DNA of 64,000 nt, taken from Gammaproteobacteria bacterium. GTDB taxonomy: Bacteria; Pseudomonadota; Gammaproteobacteria; Arenicellales; Poriferihabitantaceae. The notes under the pieces are model-generated. The model saw nothing but the letters and a program-made list of their open reading frames with translations, did not search any database and was not told the DNA's origin. Location: positions 62,001-126,000 of the forward strand of contig JAUILZ010000012.1 in assembly GCA_030432755.1 (NCBI GenBank), given 5' to 3'. Positions 8,305 through 16,412 of the stretch are shown here, one piece after another. How positions within the stretch are numbered: position 1 is the first letter of the stretch; each line of letters begins with the position of its first letter. Both the position numbers and the translations under genes were made by a program.

Positions 8305-9546
8305 ATGACTGAATACTACGATGCGCGGGAGACCCGCTCTCCCGACCAGCGGGGAACCGAACTTACCCGCGACGTTCTCGCCCTGGTAGCCCATGCGAGG
8401 AGCCATGCTCCCGCTTATGCAGAGATCCTGGCGGAGGTCAATCCCGCGGAACTGCGCTCCCTTGACGACCTGGTGGGGCTGCCCCTGACGCGCAAGTCCG
8501 AACTGATGGAACGCCAGCGGGCGGATCCCCCGTTCGGAGGATTGGCGGCTCTTACGGAAGCGCCGCTGGAACAGGTCTTCGTCTCCCCGGGCCCGATCTT
8601 CGAACCGCAGACCGCGCGCCCCGACTACTGGCGCCTGGCGAGGGCGCTGCATGCCGCCGGCATCCGCAAGGGCAGCCTGGTGCACAACGGCTTTTCCTAT
8701 CACCTGACTCCCGCGGGATCGATGCTCGCCAGCGGCTGTCTCGCCATCGGCGCGGCGTTGATTCCGGGTGGCGTCGGCAACACCGAGCAGCAACTCGAGG
8801 CAGTGGCGCTGCTGAAGCCCGATGGCTATTGCGGCACGCCGTCCTTCCTTCGCATCCTGCTCGAACGGGCGGCGGATGCCGGGCTCGATATCAGTTCCAT
8901 CGACAAGGCGCTGGTCAGTGGGGAGGCTTACCTCCCGGCACACCGCGAACAGTTCCTCTCCCGGGGTATCCGCGGCGTCCAGTGCTACGCCACCGCTGAC
9001 GTGGGCCTCATCGCCTACGAGACAGGCGCGGACTCCGGCATGGTCATCGACGAGGACGTGTACCTGGAGATCGTGCGCCCGGGTACCGGCGACCCGGTGC
9101 CGGACGGGGAGGTGGGCGAGGTCGTGGTCACCGCCTGCAATCCGGACTATCCACTGATCCGCTTCGCCACAGGTGACCTGTCCGCGATCCTCCCGGGCAC
9201 CAGTCCCTGCGGCAGAACCAACCGGCGCATCCGCGGCTGGATGGGGCGCGCCGACCAGACCGCCAAGGTGCGCGGCATGTTCATCCACCCCTCCCAGGTG
9301 GACCGGGTGCTGAAGCGCCACCCGGAATTGCGACGCGCGCGCCTCGTGGTCTCCCATGTCGACGCCGCCGACAGCATGACGCTGCACTGCGAATGCGACG
9401 CCGGCACTGCGCCGGAAGGTCTTGTGGAAGCCATCGCCACGAGCATTCGCGACCTCTGCAAGGTGCGCGGCGAGGTGGCGCTGGTCGCCCCCGGAGACCT
9501 GCCCAACGACGGCGTGGTGATCGAGGACCAGAGAAAGTTCGACTGA
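8305..9546 (+). CDS. Phenylacetate-CoA-ligase-like adenylate-forming protein with divergent P-loop
   Basis: This 413-aa protein resembles PaaK-type ligases. Conserved parts include SLDDLVGLPLTRKSELMERQ at the N-terminus, a GGVGNTEQQLEAVALLKPDGYCGTPSFLRILLERA block, YATADVGLIAYE, and the C-terminal RFATGDLSAI...RIRGWMGRADQTAKVRGMFIHPSQV. The Ser/Thr/Gly-rich ATP loop (usually SSGTTG) is replaced by VFVSPGPIFEPQ around residues 92-103, so activity as a ligase is uncertain. An SD-like GGAGAG precedes the ATG. It follows the Liv-type importer and stands 4 bases ahead of a CoA-transferase, suggesting a shared acid-activation pathway. Confidence 0.82.
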   Translation: MTEYYDARETRSPDQRGTELTRDVLALVAHARSHAPAYAEILAEVNPAELRSLDDLVGLPLTRKSELMERQRADPPFGGLAALTEAPLEQVFVSPGPIFEPQTARPDYWRLARALHAAGIRKGSLVHNGFSYHLTPAGSMLASGCLAIGAALIPGGVGNTEQQLEAVALLKPDGYCGTPSFLRILLERAADAGLDISSIDKALVSGEAYLPAHREQFLSRGIRGVQCYATADVGLIAYETGADSGMVIDEDVYLEIVRPGTGDPVPDGEVGEVVVTACNPDYPLIRFATGDLSAILPGTSPCGRTNRRIRGWMGRADQTAKVRGMFIHPSQVDRVLKRHPELRRARLVVSHVDAADSMTLHCECDAGTAPEGLVEAIATSIRDLCKVRGEVALVAPGDLPNDGVVIEDQRKFD

Positions 9547-9550
9547 GCAC

Positions 9551-10630
9551 GTGGGCAGTCATTTTCCGCTGGCGGGGATACGCGTCGTCGATCTCAGCCA
9601 GTATGTCCCCGGACCCTATGCCACCCGGCTGCTGTGTGATCTCGGCGCCGAGGTAATCAAGGTCGAGGCGCCCACGGGGGATCCGCTGCGGCGCATGTTT
9701 ACCGCGGACATGACCGCCGACTCTCCGGTTTACCGGCTGCTCAACCGCGGCAAGACCATCGCCCGGCTGAATCTCAAGGACAAGTCCGTGCTCAACCGGG
9801 TGCTTCGGATCATCGAAGGCGCCGACGTGCTGCTCGAGTCCTTCCGCCCCGGCGTGGTGGAACGCCTTGGGCTTGGTTCCGGGTTATGCCGTGAGCGCTT
9901 TCCCGGTCTCGTCTACTGCTCGCTGTCGGGCTACGGCCAGGACGGCCCGCTGCGGCTCGCCGGAGGCCACGACGTTAACTATTGCGCCGCCGCCGGAATG
10001 TACAGCCACCATGCACCCGAAGCGCCACCGTTCCCTCTCGTCGCGGACCATACCGGTGCGATGAACGCCGTCAACGCCATCCTCGCGGCGCTCGTGGGAC
10101 GAACCCGTAGCGGGCAGGGCGCCGTGCTGGATGTTTCGCTCTACGAAGCGATGCTGTCGTGGCAGTATTCCGCCCATGCCACCATGCAGCAGCCGGACAA
10201 CAATGAACTCGCGCTGCTCACAGGCGGCGCCGCCTGTTACAACATTTATCGAACCGCGGACAAGCGGGTACTGTCGCTCGGGGCGCTCGAACGCCCGTTC
10301 TGGAAGAACTTCTGTGATGCCATGGGCCACCCGGAATGGATTGAGCGCCAGGATGACCCACTGCCCCAGACCGTTTTGATCGACGAGGTACGCACGCTGG
10401 TCGGCGCGCACACCCTGGACGCGATAGTCGATCGCCTCGAAGGCATCGACTGTTGCTTCGAACCGGTGCCGACGGTAGCGGAAATCTATCGCCAGGCGCA
10501 GAGTGTCGATCGCGGACTGTTCGCGCTGGACCGCTTTTCATACCCCGGTAAAATCGATGGCCGCGCGCCAGCTTCGGAAGCGCCAACCCGGGACCTGCCG
10601 GCGGAAGAAATCCCCGCCTGGAATCCCTGA
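9551..10630 (+). CDS. CaiB/BaiF (family III) CoA-transferase
   Basis: This 359-aa protein starts with GTG at 9551, four bases after the preceding stop. The N-terminal segment RVVDLSQYVPGPYATRLLCDLGAEVIKVEAPTGDPLR is the family hallmark, followed by NRGKTIARLNLKD and DVLLESFRPGVVERLGLG. The catalytic Asp region appears as LAGGHDVNYCAAAG, and LDVSLYEAMLSWQ is also conserved. Such enzymes exchange CoA between two carboxylates without ATP, often in the breakdown of carnitine, bile acids, aromatic acids or oxalate. Its length is slightly below the usual 380-400 residues. Its position between an acyl ligase and aconitase X points to an acid catabolic route. Confidence 0.9.
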   Translation: MGSHFPLAGIRVVDLSQYVPGPYATRLLCDLGAEVIKVEAPTGDPLRRMFTADMTADSPVYRLLNRGKTIARLNLKDKSVLNRVLRIIEGADVLLESFRPGVVERLGLGSGLCRERFPGLVYCSLSGYGQDGPLRLAGGHDVNYCAAAGMYSHHAPEAPPFPLVADHTGAMNAVNAILAALVGRTRSGQGAVLDVSLYEAMLSWQYSAHATMQQPDNNELALLTGGAACYNIYRTADKRVLSLGALERPFWKNFCDAMGHPEWIERQDDPLPQTVLIDEVRTLVGAHTLDAIVDRLEGIDCCFEPVPTVAEIYRQAQSVDRGLFALDRFSYPGKIDGRAPASEAPTRDLPAEEIPAWNP

Positions 10631-10651
10631 AACAGATATCGCGAAGCCTCT

Positions 10652-11896
10652 ATGCAACTGACCGAAGAAGAGTCCGCCATGCTCCATGGCGAAATGGGCT
10701 GGCCGCGCCAGTGGGCGATGGAACACCTGCTGCAGGTGGGCGCGTTCTTCGATGCCGAATCCCTGGTGCCGGTGCGCCAGGCGCACATGATGGCGGATAC
10801 CGAGTCATTGGGCGAGGCAGGGGTGGAGTTCATCGAAAAGCTGGCAGCCTGTTCTGCAAAGGAACGCCAGGTTCGTATTCCGATGATTACCGACCCGCGA
10901 GGTATCGACTTCGATCATTACCGTGAGCTCGGCCAGGCGGACTGGATGGCCGAACTGGAACAACGCGCCATCGATGCTTTCAGGGCGCTGGGCATCCTTA
11001 TGACCGATACCTGTATCAACTACCAGACCATCATGCCCCCAGGGCGCGGGGAGCACCTGGCGTTCGGCGACACCGGTGTGGTGATCTACTGCAACAGCGT
11101 CCTCGGCGCCTACTCCAATTTCGAGGGCGGCCCTTCCGCCCTGGCGGCAGGCCTGACGGGCAGGGCGCCACGATATGGCCTGCACCTGGACGAGAACCGC
11201 CGCGCCACGCGTCGCTTCGTGGTCGACTACCAGCCGGAAAACCTTGCCGAGTGGGGCGCGTTGGGCGCACTCGTCGGGAGGCGCACCGGCTCCTACTGGG
11301 ACGTGCCGGTGATCGAGGGCGTTACCGGTTCACCGGGGTCGGACGAGCTCAAGCACCTGGGCGCGGCGATGGCGAGCTTCGGCTCCATCCCGCTGTTTCA
11401 TATCGTCGGCATCACGCCGGAGGCGCCGACATTGTCAGCGGTCTGCGATCCCGATGCCATTGCCACCGAACCTGTGACCGAAAAGGACTTCTCCGACTTC
11501 TTCGCCGGATACGGCAACAAGGGTGACAAGGTGGACGTGGTGGTGTTTTCCGCGCCGCAACTTTCGCTGCTGGAGATGGCGGAACTGGCGTCCCTGCTCG
11601 CCGGGCAACAGGTGCACCCGGACACCGCGTTGCTGGCGGTAACCTCCCCGGTGGTGGCCGCGGACGCGCGCCGCATGGGCATCTCCGGTCGCATCGAGGC
11701 CGCAGGTGGCAGGGTACTGCAGGGAATGTGCTTCTACCAGAGCTATGCGCGGGAGATGGCCGAGGCCAATGGCTGGACCACCCTGCTCAGCAACTCCGCC
11801 AAGCTGGTGAACATCATCGGTGGCTACGGTTACAAGCCGACCCTGGCGAGCATGCGGGACTGCGTTGCCTCGGCGGTGTCGGGGAAGATCATGTGA
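10652..11896 (+). CDS. Aconitase X catalytic (large) subunit
   Basis: This 414-aa DUF521 / AcnX family protein is a member of the aconitase superfamily. It opens with MQLTEEESAMLHGEMGWPRQWAM and contains the diagnostic GVVIYCNSVLGAYSNFEGGPSALAAGLTGRAP, a GSDELKHLGAAMASFGSIPLFHIVG segment and the C-terminal NSAKLVNIIGGYGYKPTLASMRDCV. Characterised relatives dehydrate cis-3-hydroxy-L-proline or mevalonate 5-phosphate using an Fe-S cluster. The separate small swivel subunit needed for activity is at 13575, two genes away. Close linkage with a CoA-transferase and ligase does not fit hydroxyproline metabolism in any obvious way, so the substrate is open. Confidence 0.9.
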   Translation: MQLTEEESAMLHGEMGWPRQWAMEHLLQVGAFFDAESLVPVRQAHMMADTESLGEAGVEFIEKLAACSAKERQVRIPMITDPRGIDFDHYRELGQADWMAELEQRAIDAFRALGILMTDTCINYQTIMPPGRGEHLAFGDTGVVIYCNSVLGAYSNFEGGPSALAAGLTGRAPRYGLHLDENRRATRRFVVDYQPENLAEWGALGALVGRRTGSYWDVPVIEGVTGSPGSDELKHLGAAMASFGSIPLFHIVGITPEAPTLSAVCDPDAIATEPVTEKDFSDFFAGYGNKGDKVDVVVFSAPQLSLLEMAELASLLAGQQVHPDTALLAVTSPVVAADARRMGISGRIEAAGGRVLQGMCFYQSYAREMAEANGWTTLLSNSAKLVNIIGGYGYKPTLASMRDCVASAVSGKIM

Positions 11897-11951
11897 TCCA
11901 TCCGGCAGGCTTCTTTGACGCCGGCCAATAGTCACCTGGCAACAGACATCC

Positions 11952-12758
11952 ATGACGCCTGACGCAAACCCCGGCGGCGACCGCAGCCTAGCGTTTGTAC
12001 TCGCCCTGCTCGTCACCTGGACGGCGATAACCGTCTTCGGCGCGCGGCTGATCTATTCCGGCGAAGTTTCGCTGGACGAGATCGTGAAAAACGGAATCGC
12101 CTGGCAACTCGTTGCGGCGGTCGTTCTCCTGGTTGCCGTGATCGTGATGCGAAAATGGCGCGACCTGGGACTACAGGGCCCCTTGCCCGGGACCCTGAAA
12201 TTGCTCTGGTTCCCGGTCCTGGTGCTGCTGATTCTTGGTGTCGTCGCCCTGGCGCTGGGCCTGCCACCCGCTTCCGTCATGTTGATGGTGCTCTTCAACA
12301 CCGCGCTCGTCGGGTTTTCAGAAGAGGTCATGTTCAGGGGCATTTTCTATTCGGCCCTGCGTGACAGGCTGAAGATCTGGCCCGCCATCATCTGGACGAG
12401 CCTGGTATTTGGCGCGGTGCATGTGCTCAACGGCATCTTGACCGGTGATTATGGCGCGGCGAGCGTACAGGCGCTGGCGGCGGTGACGAGTGGCCTAGTT
12501 TTCATGGCGATACGATTGCGCACCGGGTCTCTCTGGGTGGCGATCGTCTACCATGCGCTCTGGGACTGGGTGCTGTTCGTTGCGGCGGCTGGCCAGGCCG
12601 AGCCCGCTCCAGAACAGGCGGTAGAGGCCACCGCGTCGACTGGTGGGGCGGCGATGTTTGTGCCGTTCGTGCTGGTATTGCCGAATGCGCTGTATGCGCT
12701 GTGGCTGCTGCGACACGTCGGAAGGAAGCTGCCCCCGGGAGATCCAAAGGCCTCTTGA
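11952..12758 (+). CDS. CPBP family intramembrane metalloprotease
   Basis: This 268-aa membrane protein has roughly seven or eight hydrophobic segments. The CPBP (CAAX protease / bacteriocin-processing, Abi) motifs are present: EEVMFRGIFYSAL (motif 1, EExxxR), WTSLVFGAVHVLNG (motif 2, FxxxH) and a final IVYHALWDWVLF (H motif). Bacterial members cleave within membranes and are sometimes linked to bacteriocin self-immunity or peptide maturation. Here it lies between the two aconitase X subunit genes, with no peptide gene seen beside it. Role unknown. Confidence 0.87.
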   Translation: MTPDANPGGDRSLAFVLALLVTWTAITVFGARLIYSGEVSLDEIVKNGIAWQLVAAVVLLVAVIVMRKWRDLGLQGPLPGTLKLLWFPVLVLLILGVVALALGLPPASVMLMVLFNTALVGFSEEVMFRGIFYSALRDRLKIWPAIIWTSLVFGAVHVLNGILTGDYGAASVQALAAVTSGLVFMAIRLRTGSLWVAIVYHALWDWVLFVAAAGQAEPAPEQAVEATASTGGAAMFVPFVLVLPNALYALWLLRHVGRKLPPGDPKAS

Positions 12759-12877
12759 CTCCCGTGGCATGGAGGGTCCTTACCGCCTGCCGCATCCGGC
12801 GCAGTTGATCCGGGTCAGCAACCACCGGGTGTCGGGCGTGGTACAAGCATGGTTGCATGGTTTCACGCCGCATCCGG

Positions 12878-13468
12878 ATGTCCACACGCCAGCGAATCGT
12901 CGTTCTCCAGGGCCACCCCCACGCCTCCGGCACCCATTTCTGCCACGCGCTGGCGGAGGCCTACGCGGAGGGCGCGCGACGGGGAGAACACGATGTCGAG
13001 ACGGTGGACGTCGCCACGCTCGACTTCCCCCTGCTGCGGGATCCCGAAGACTACAACCATCAAGCGCTGCCCGTGGCACTCGAACCGGCCCAGCAGGCCA
13101 TTGGCCGGGCCACGCACGTGGTGATCATCTACCCGTTGTGGCTGGGGACGATGCCGGCGTTGCTGAAGGGCTTCCTCGAACAGGTTCTGCGTCCGGGATT
13201 CGCCTGGGAAGACGCCGGCAAGGGATTTCCCAGGAAGAAACTGAAGGGTCGTAGCGCGCGCATCATCGTTACAATGGGCATGCCGGCCCCGGTCTACCGC
13301 TGGTTTTTCGGCGCCCATTCCCTGAAAAACCTGGAACGAAACATTCTCGGATTCATCGGCTTCTCCCCGGTACGGCATACGCTGATCGGCCTCGTAGAAT
13401 CGACCAGCGACAGGCGGCGGGCGCGATTGCTCGACTCCGTCCGCGCGCTTGGCGAAGCGGCCCGCTGA
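12878..13468 (+). CDS. NAD(P)H-dependent FMN oxidoreductase, flavodoxin fold (KefF/NQO1-like)
   Basis: This 196-aa protein begins MSTRQRIVVLQGHPHASGTHFCHALAEAY, typical of the NQO1/KefF/MdaB fold, where the HPxxxS loop binds the flavin phosphate. VVIIYPLWLGTMPALLKGFLEQVLRPGFAW is the conserved central motif that shapes the dimer and flavin site. I prefer ATG at 12878 over ATG at 12857 because the conserved strand starts directly after it. The protein probably reduces quinones or other electrophiles. It stands between the CPBP protease and the aconitase X small subunit with about 100 bases on each side. Confidence 0.88.
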   Translation: MSTRQRIVVLQGHPHASGTHFCHALAEAYAEGARRGEHDVETVDVATLDFPLLRDPEDYNHQALPVALEPAQQAIGRATHVVIIYPLWLGTMPALLKGFLEQVLRPGFAWEDAGKGFPRKKLKGRSARIIVTMGMPAPVYRWFFGAHSLKNLERNILGFIGFSPVRHTLIGLVESTSDRRRARLLDSVRALGEAAR

Positions 13469-13574
13469 CGCTACCATCTCGGCAAGGGGAGTTGGCGCTG
13501 CATACTGGCCGACGGGTGCATTCAGCCACCCTGTCGGGTCATAATGCGCCGCTCGCAGTCACCATATACCAGCC

Positions 13575-14003
13575 ATGGATAATCCTATCGCCGGCCGGCG
13601 CATCCTGAAATGCCATGTCGGCGTAGGTCCGCGTGTCACCGGCACCGCCCTGGTCACCGACGACAATTTCTCTGCGCGCTACGATCTCGACCGTATCGCG
13701 GGCGTGTTTTCCCGGCCACAGCACAAGCTCGCGGGGGAAAATTACGTCGACCGCATCCTGGTGGTGAACACCGCCAAGGGAGGCGTCGCCAGCGCCTGGA
13801 TGCTGCACGAGATGGCAAGCCGGGGGATGGCGCCGAAAGCGATACTGTTCAATCGCGTCAACCCGATCCTCGCGCAGGGCGGTGCGCTCGCCAACATGGC
13901 CCTGTGCGACCGCTTCGAGGATGGCGACATCACCACCCTGATCCGGACCGGCGAGACGGTGACCGTGGATCCCGCCCATGGTGAGGTCATCGTCGGCGAC
14001 TAG
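13575..14003 (+). CDS. Aconitase X swivel-domain (small) subunit
   Basis: This 142-aa DUF126 protein starts MDNPIAGRRILKCHVGVGPRVTGTALVTDDNFSARYDLD and contains HKLAGENYVDRILVVNTAKGG, APKAILFNRVNPILAQGGALAN and the terminal TVTVDPAHGEVIV, all typical for the swivel domain of AcnX enzymes. In many relatives the loop after the central strand is a Gly/Arg/Ser-rich GRGS-type segment; here it reads AKGGVASAW. The catalytic subunit is encoded at 10652, so the two halves are in the same direction but separated by 1.7 kb and two unrelated genes. The end overlaps the next gene by 26 bases. Confidence 0.88.
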   Translation: MDNPIAGRRILKCHVGVGPRVTGTALVTDDNFSARYDLDRIAGVFSRPQHKLAGENYVDRILVVNTAKGGVASAWMLHEMASRGMAPKAILFNRVNPILAQGGALANMALCDRFEDGDITTLIRTGETVTVDPAHGEVIVGD

Positions 14004-15054
14004 GCGCTCCACTGCAGGCGCCGTATTGCTGGCGCTGGCCAGCTGCCTGCCATTTACCACTGGCTACGCGCGGGACCTCCCGGTCTATGCCATTGGTGCC
14101 GATAGCGGTTACCGTGACATGCTGCAGCACGCGGGTCCACGGCAGGTCTACCTGTTGGGCGACGCCACCCACGGTACGCGCGAGTTCTATCTCTTTCGCC
14201 AGCAGGTCACGCGTGAGCTGGTCACCGACCATGGCGCGCGACATCTCGTTCTCGAGATCGGCCCCGACGAAGCGGAGTTGCTCGACCAGTGGTTGCAGGG
14301 GCAGTCCGGAAATCGGGAGCCTGCCGCCACGATCCTGGAAAAATCGGTCAAACGCTGGCCGCGCTGGGTCTGGGCCAACCGTGAAGTGGCCGGTTTCCTG
14401 GACTGGCTGCGGGCATACAACCTGGAACGATCCGATGAGAATCGCGTCAGGTTACACGGCATGGACCTGCAGCGCCTTGGCACCATGGAATCCGAAATCT
14501 ATGCGGGACTCGTCGACTCCGATCCTTACGGCGCCTGGAACTATCGTTCGAACCACATGGCGGACCGGGTCACGGATATCCTGTCTTCCGCTGAAGCGAC
14601 AGTAGTCTGGGCGCACAACAACCATGTCGGTGACAAGCGCGCGGATGACGTACGCGGTACCGGGCTCATCAGCCTGGGGCAACTGCTGCGCGACCGCATT
14701 GGCATCGACAACGTGTTCATCCTTGGCAGCGCCGGGTACCAGGGAAGTTTTGTCGCAGCGCCACGCTGGGGTGAAGCGCATCGCGTGACTTCGTTGCCTC
14801 CCGCAATCGATGGCTCGCTCGCGGCGCTGCTTGCACAAACGGACTTCGACAATCCACTGCTCTACTGGGAAGATGCCGGCCAGCGCGAGCAATGGGATCT
14901 TCAGTTACTCCATCGCGGCGTCGGGGTGGTCTACCAGGGCGGCGGAAACGGCGCCAACGACCCCGATACCTATGTTGCCACCCGACCGGGATGGCGCTAT
15001 GACGCGCTTGTATACTGGCGTGACAGCGGGCCGGTCACCCCGCTCGGTGACTGA
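13978..15054 (+). CDS. Erythromycin-esterase-like protein, probable lipoprotein
   Basis: This 358-aa protein starts inside the aconitase X small-subunit gene. The N-terminus has Arg pairs, a hydrophobic stretch and a lipobox LASC at residues 20-23, so it is probably lipidated at Cys23 and exported. The body matches the EreA/ChaN-like erythromycin esterase family: YLLGDATHGTREFYLFRQQVTRELV, LVLEIGPDEAELLDQWLQG, VRLHGMDLQRLG and VVWAHNNHVGDKR (metal/active-site His). Only a few family members hydrolyse macrolides; most have unknown substrates. An exported form is unusual for a resistance esterase, so another ester or cell-surface substrate is more likely. Confidence 0.83.
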   Translation: MVRSSSATRRSTAGAVLLALASCLPFTTGYARDLPVYAIGADSGYRDMLQHAGPRQVYLLGDATHGTREFYLFRQQVTRELVTDHGARHLVLEIGPDEAELLDQWLQGQSGNREPAATILEKSVKRWPRWVWANREVAGFLDWLRAYNLERSDENRVRLHGMDLQRLGTMESEIYAGLVDSDPYGAWNYRSNHMADRVTDILSSAEATVVWAHNNHVGDKRADDVRGTGLISLGQLLRDRIGIDNVFILGSAGYQGSFVAAPRWGEAHRVTSLPPAIDGSLAALLAQTDFDNPLLYWEDAGQREQWDLQLLHRGVGVVYQGGGNGANDPDTYVATRPGWRYDALVYWRDSGPVTPLGD

Positions 15055-15069
15055 ACGATTCTCGACGCA

Positions 15070-16116
15070 TCAACGCGTGCGCCGGTAACGCTGGGGACTC
15101 ATGCCGGTCCAGCTTCGGAACGCGCGTGAGAATGCCGACAGTTCGGAGTAGCCCAGGTCGTAGGCGATCTCCGTCAGCGACAGGTTGGAGTCGTTGAGAT
15201 AGTGCAGCGCCAGTTCCTGGCGCGCCGCGCGCAGGAGATCCGGAAACAGCAGGCCGTGCTGGCGCAGCATGCGATGAAAGCCGTCGTTGCTGAGCCCCAG
15301 AATACCCGCGATTTCCGCCACCGTGGGCAACCTGTCGCCGAGATGGAGCTTGATCTGGTTGCGAACCACGCTGGCGAAGTCCTCGGGGCAACTGGCCAGC
15401 CGGCAGCGCGATTCGAGGAACGGCGTGATAATGGCGAACAGGTAGGGATCCTGGTCCGGCATGCGCGCATCGAGGTCGCGGCGGCGAAAGGCGAAGGCAT
15501 TGGTGCGGCGCGAGAACCGCACGGGCGCGCCGAACACCGACTCGTGCTCGCCGTGATCCCCCGGATCATCATGTTCGAAGCGCACCTCGAGGGGTTGCCA
15601 GTCGGAACCCAGCGCGGCGCGAAAAATATTACGAAACATGCACAGGGACAGTTCCGCGTCCTGGCGGCGATCGGGTATCCGCGGATCGTCGATGCGATAG
15701 CTGAGCCAGAGTACGTCGCGGTCGGGAATGATGCAGAGCGTGCTCTGTCCCTGGTGGGCGGGAAAGTAGCGGATCAGGTTGGATACCGCGGCGGACAGGG
15801 TCGGGGAAGAGATGGCCGCGTAGCCGATGGGGCCAAGCTGGCAGGGCTGGAAGCCGTCGCCGAAATCGAGGCCGAAATGCGCGTTATCGGTTTCCCGCGC
15901 CGCGATCTCGAACAGGTTGCAGAACTGGCTCAGCACGAGTTCGTTGACCGGCGAGCCAAGATCGTCGACGCGAATCCCCGAACGCCCGAGGATCGTGTCG
16001 ACGTCCCCGTGTGCGTGCTCGATCAGGTCCACCACGCCGTCCGCCGCCGAGGCCAGCACCTTGGGTGGCGCCAGCGCATTCGGAGCGTCGGTGGAAACGG
16101 CTGCGGATTCCATCAA
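15070..16116 (-). CDS. AraC family transcriptional regulator (OruR-like)
   Basis: This 348-aa regulator has an N-terminal arabinose-binding-type (OruR-like) ligand domain at about residues 25-225 and a C-terminal double helix-turn-helix: PTVAEIAGILGLSNDGFHRMLRQHGL followed by LSLTEIAYDLGYSELSAFSRAFRSWTGMSPQRYRR, which holds the AraC signature. It is transcribed away from the PotD-like gene at 16413 across a 296-base gap, the usual layout for a regulator of the divergent operon. That operon is the amine importer plus microcompartment. The inducer could therefore be an amino alcohol or related amine. Start at ATG 16116; a second ATG follows immediately. Confidence 0.9.
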   Translation of the reverse strand: MMESAAVSTDAPNALAPPKVLASAADGVVDLIEHAHGDVDTILGRSGIRVDDLGSPVNELVLSQFCNLFEIAARETDNAHFGLDFGDGFQPCQLGPIGYAAISSPTLSAAVSNLIRYFPAHQGQSTLCIIPDRDVLWLSYRIDDPRIPDRRQDAELSLCMFRNIFRAALGSDWQPLEVRFEHDDPGDHGEHESVFGAPVRFSRRTNAFAFRRRDLDARMPDQDPYLFAIITPFLESRCRLASCPEDFASVVRNQIKLHLGDRLPTVAEIAGILGLSNDGFHRMLRQHGLLFPDLLRAARQELALHYLNDSNLSLTEIAYDLGYSELSAFSRAFRSWTGMSPQRYRRTR

Positions 16117-16412
16117 GATGTCGCCATCGCGCTTTCGGCACGCGCCATCGGAGATGAAAAAAAGTATAGCGAATTGGTGGGCGGATGGAAATTGCCCTGA
16201 AAGGGATCAAAGTTTCCTTTAACTATCAGTCCGTTATGACCGATGTTAAATTTTCCGAATTGGTGTCAAGCAGCCCCGGAGGAGATCACAGATATTTTCA
16301 GCAGGTATCTGCAACCGCCGATACCTGGTCTGCACGGGCCGGACGGGGATCCTGTGAGGGGATTCCCGTGGCTCGTGGCCGTCTCCGTCCAACATGATTC
16401 CACGAGGTAACC
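16117..16412. promoter_or_regulatory. Divergent control region of the araC-type regulator and the importer/microcompartment operon
   Basis: The bases GAATTGGTG occur twice in the same orientation, at 16171-16179 and 16257-16265. AraC proteins commonly bind direct repeats, so these are candidate operators. The DNA between them is AT-richer than the surroundings and likely holds the promoter. An inverted repeat CAGGTATC/GATACCTG at 16302-16309 and 16320-16327 could form a leader hairpin. A good ribosome-binding site (GAGGT) precedes the ATG at 16413. Exact -35/-10 elements were not assigned. Confidence 0.45.

Noticed and set aside
16302..16327. Leader inverted repeat considered as a riboswitch
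   Set aside because: Only a single 8-bp hairpin with no conserved aptamer features.
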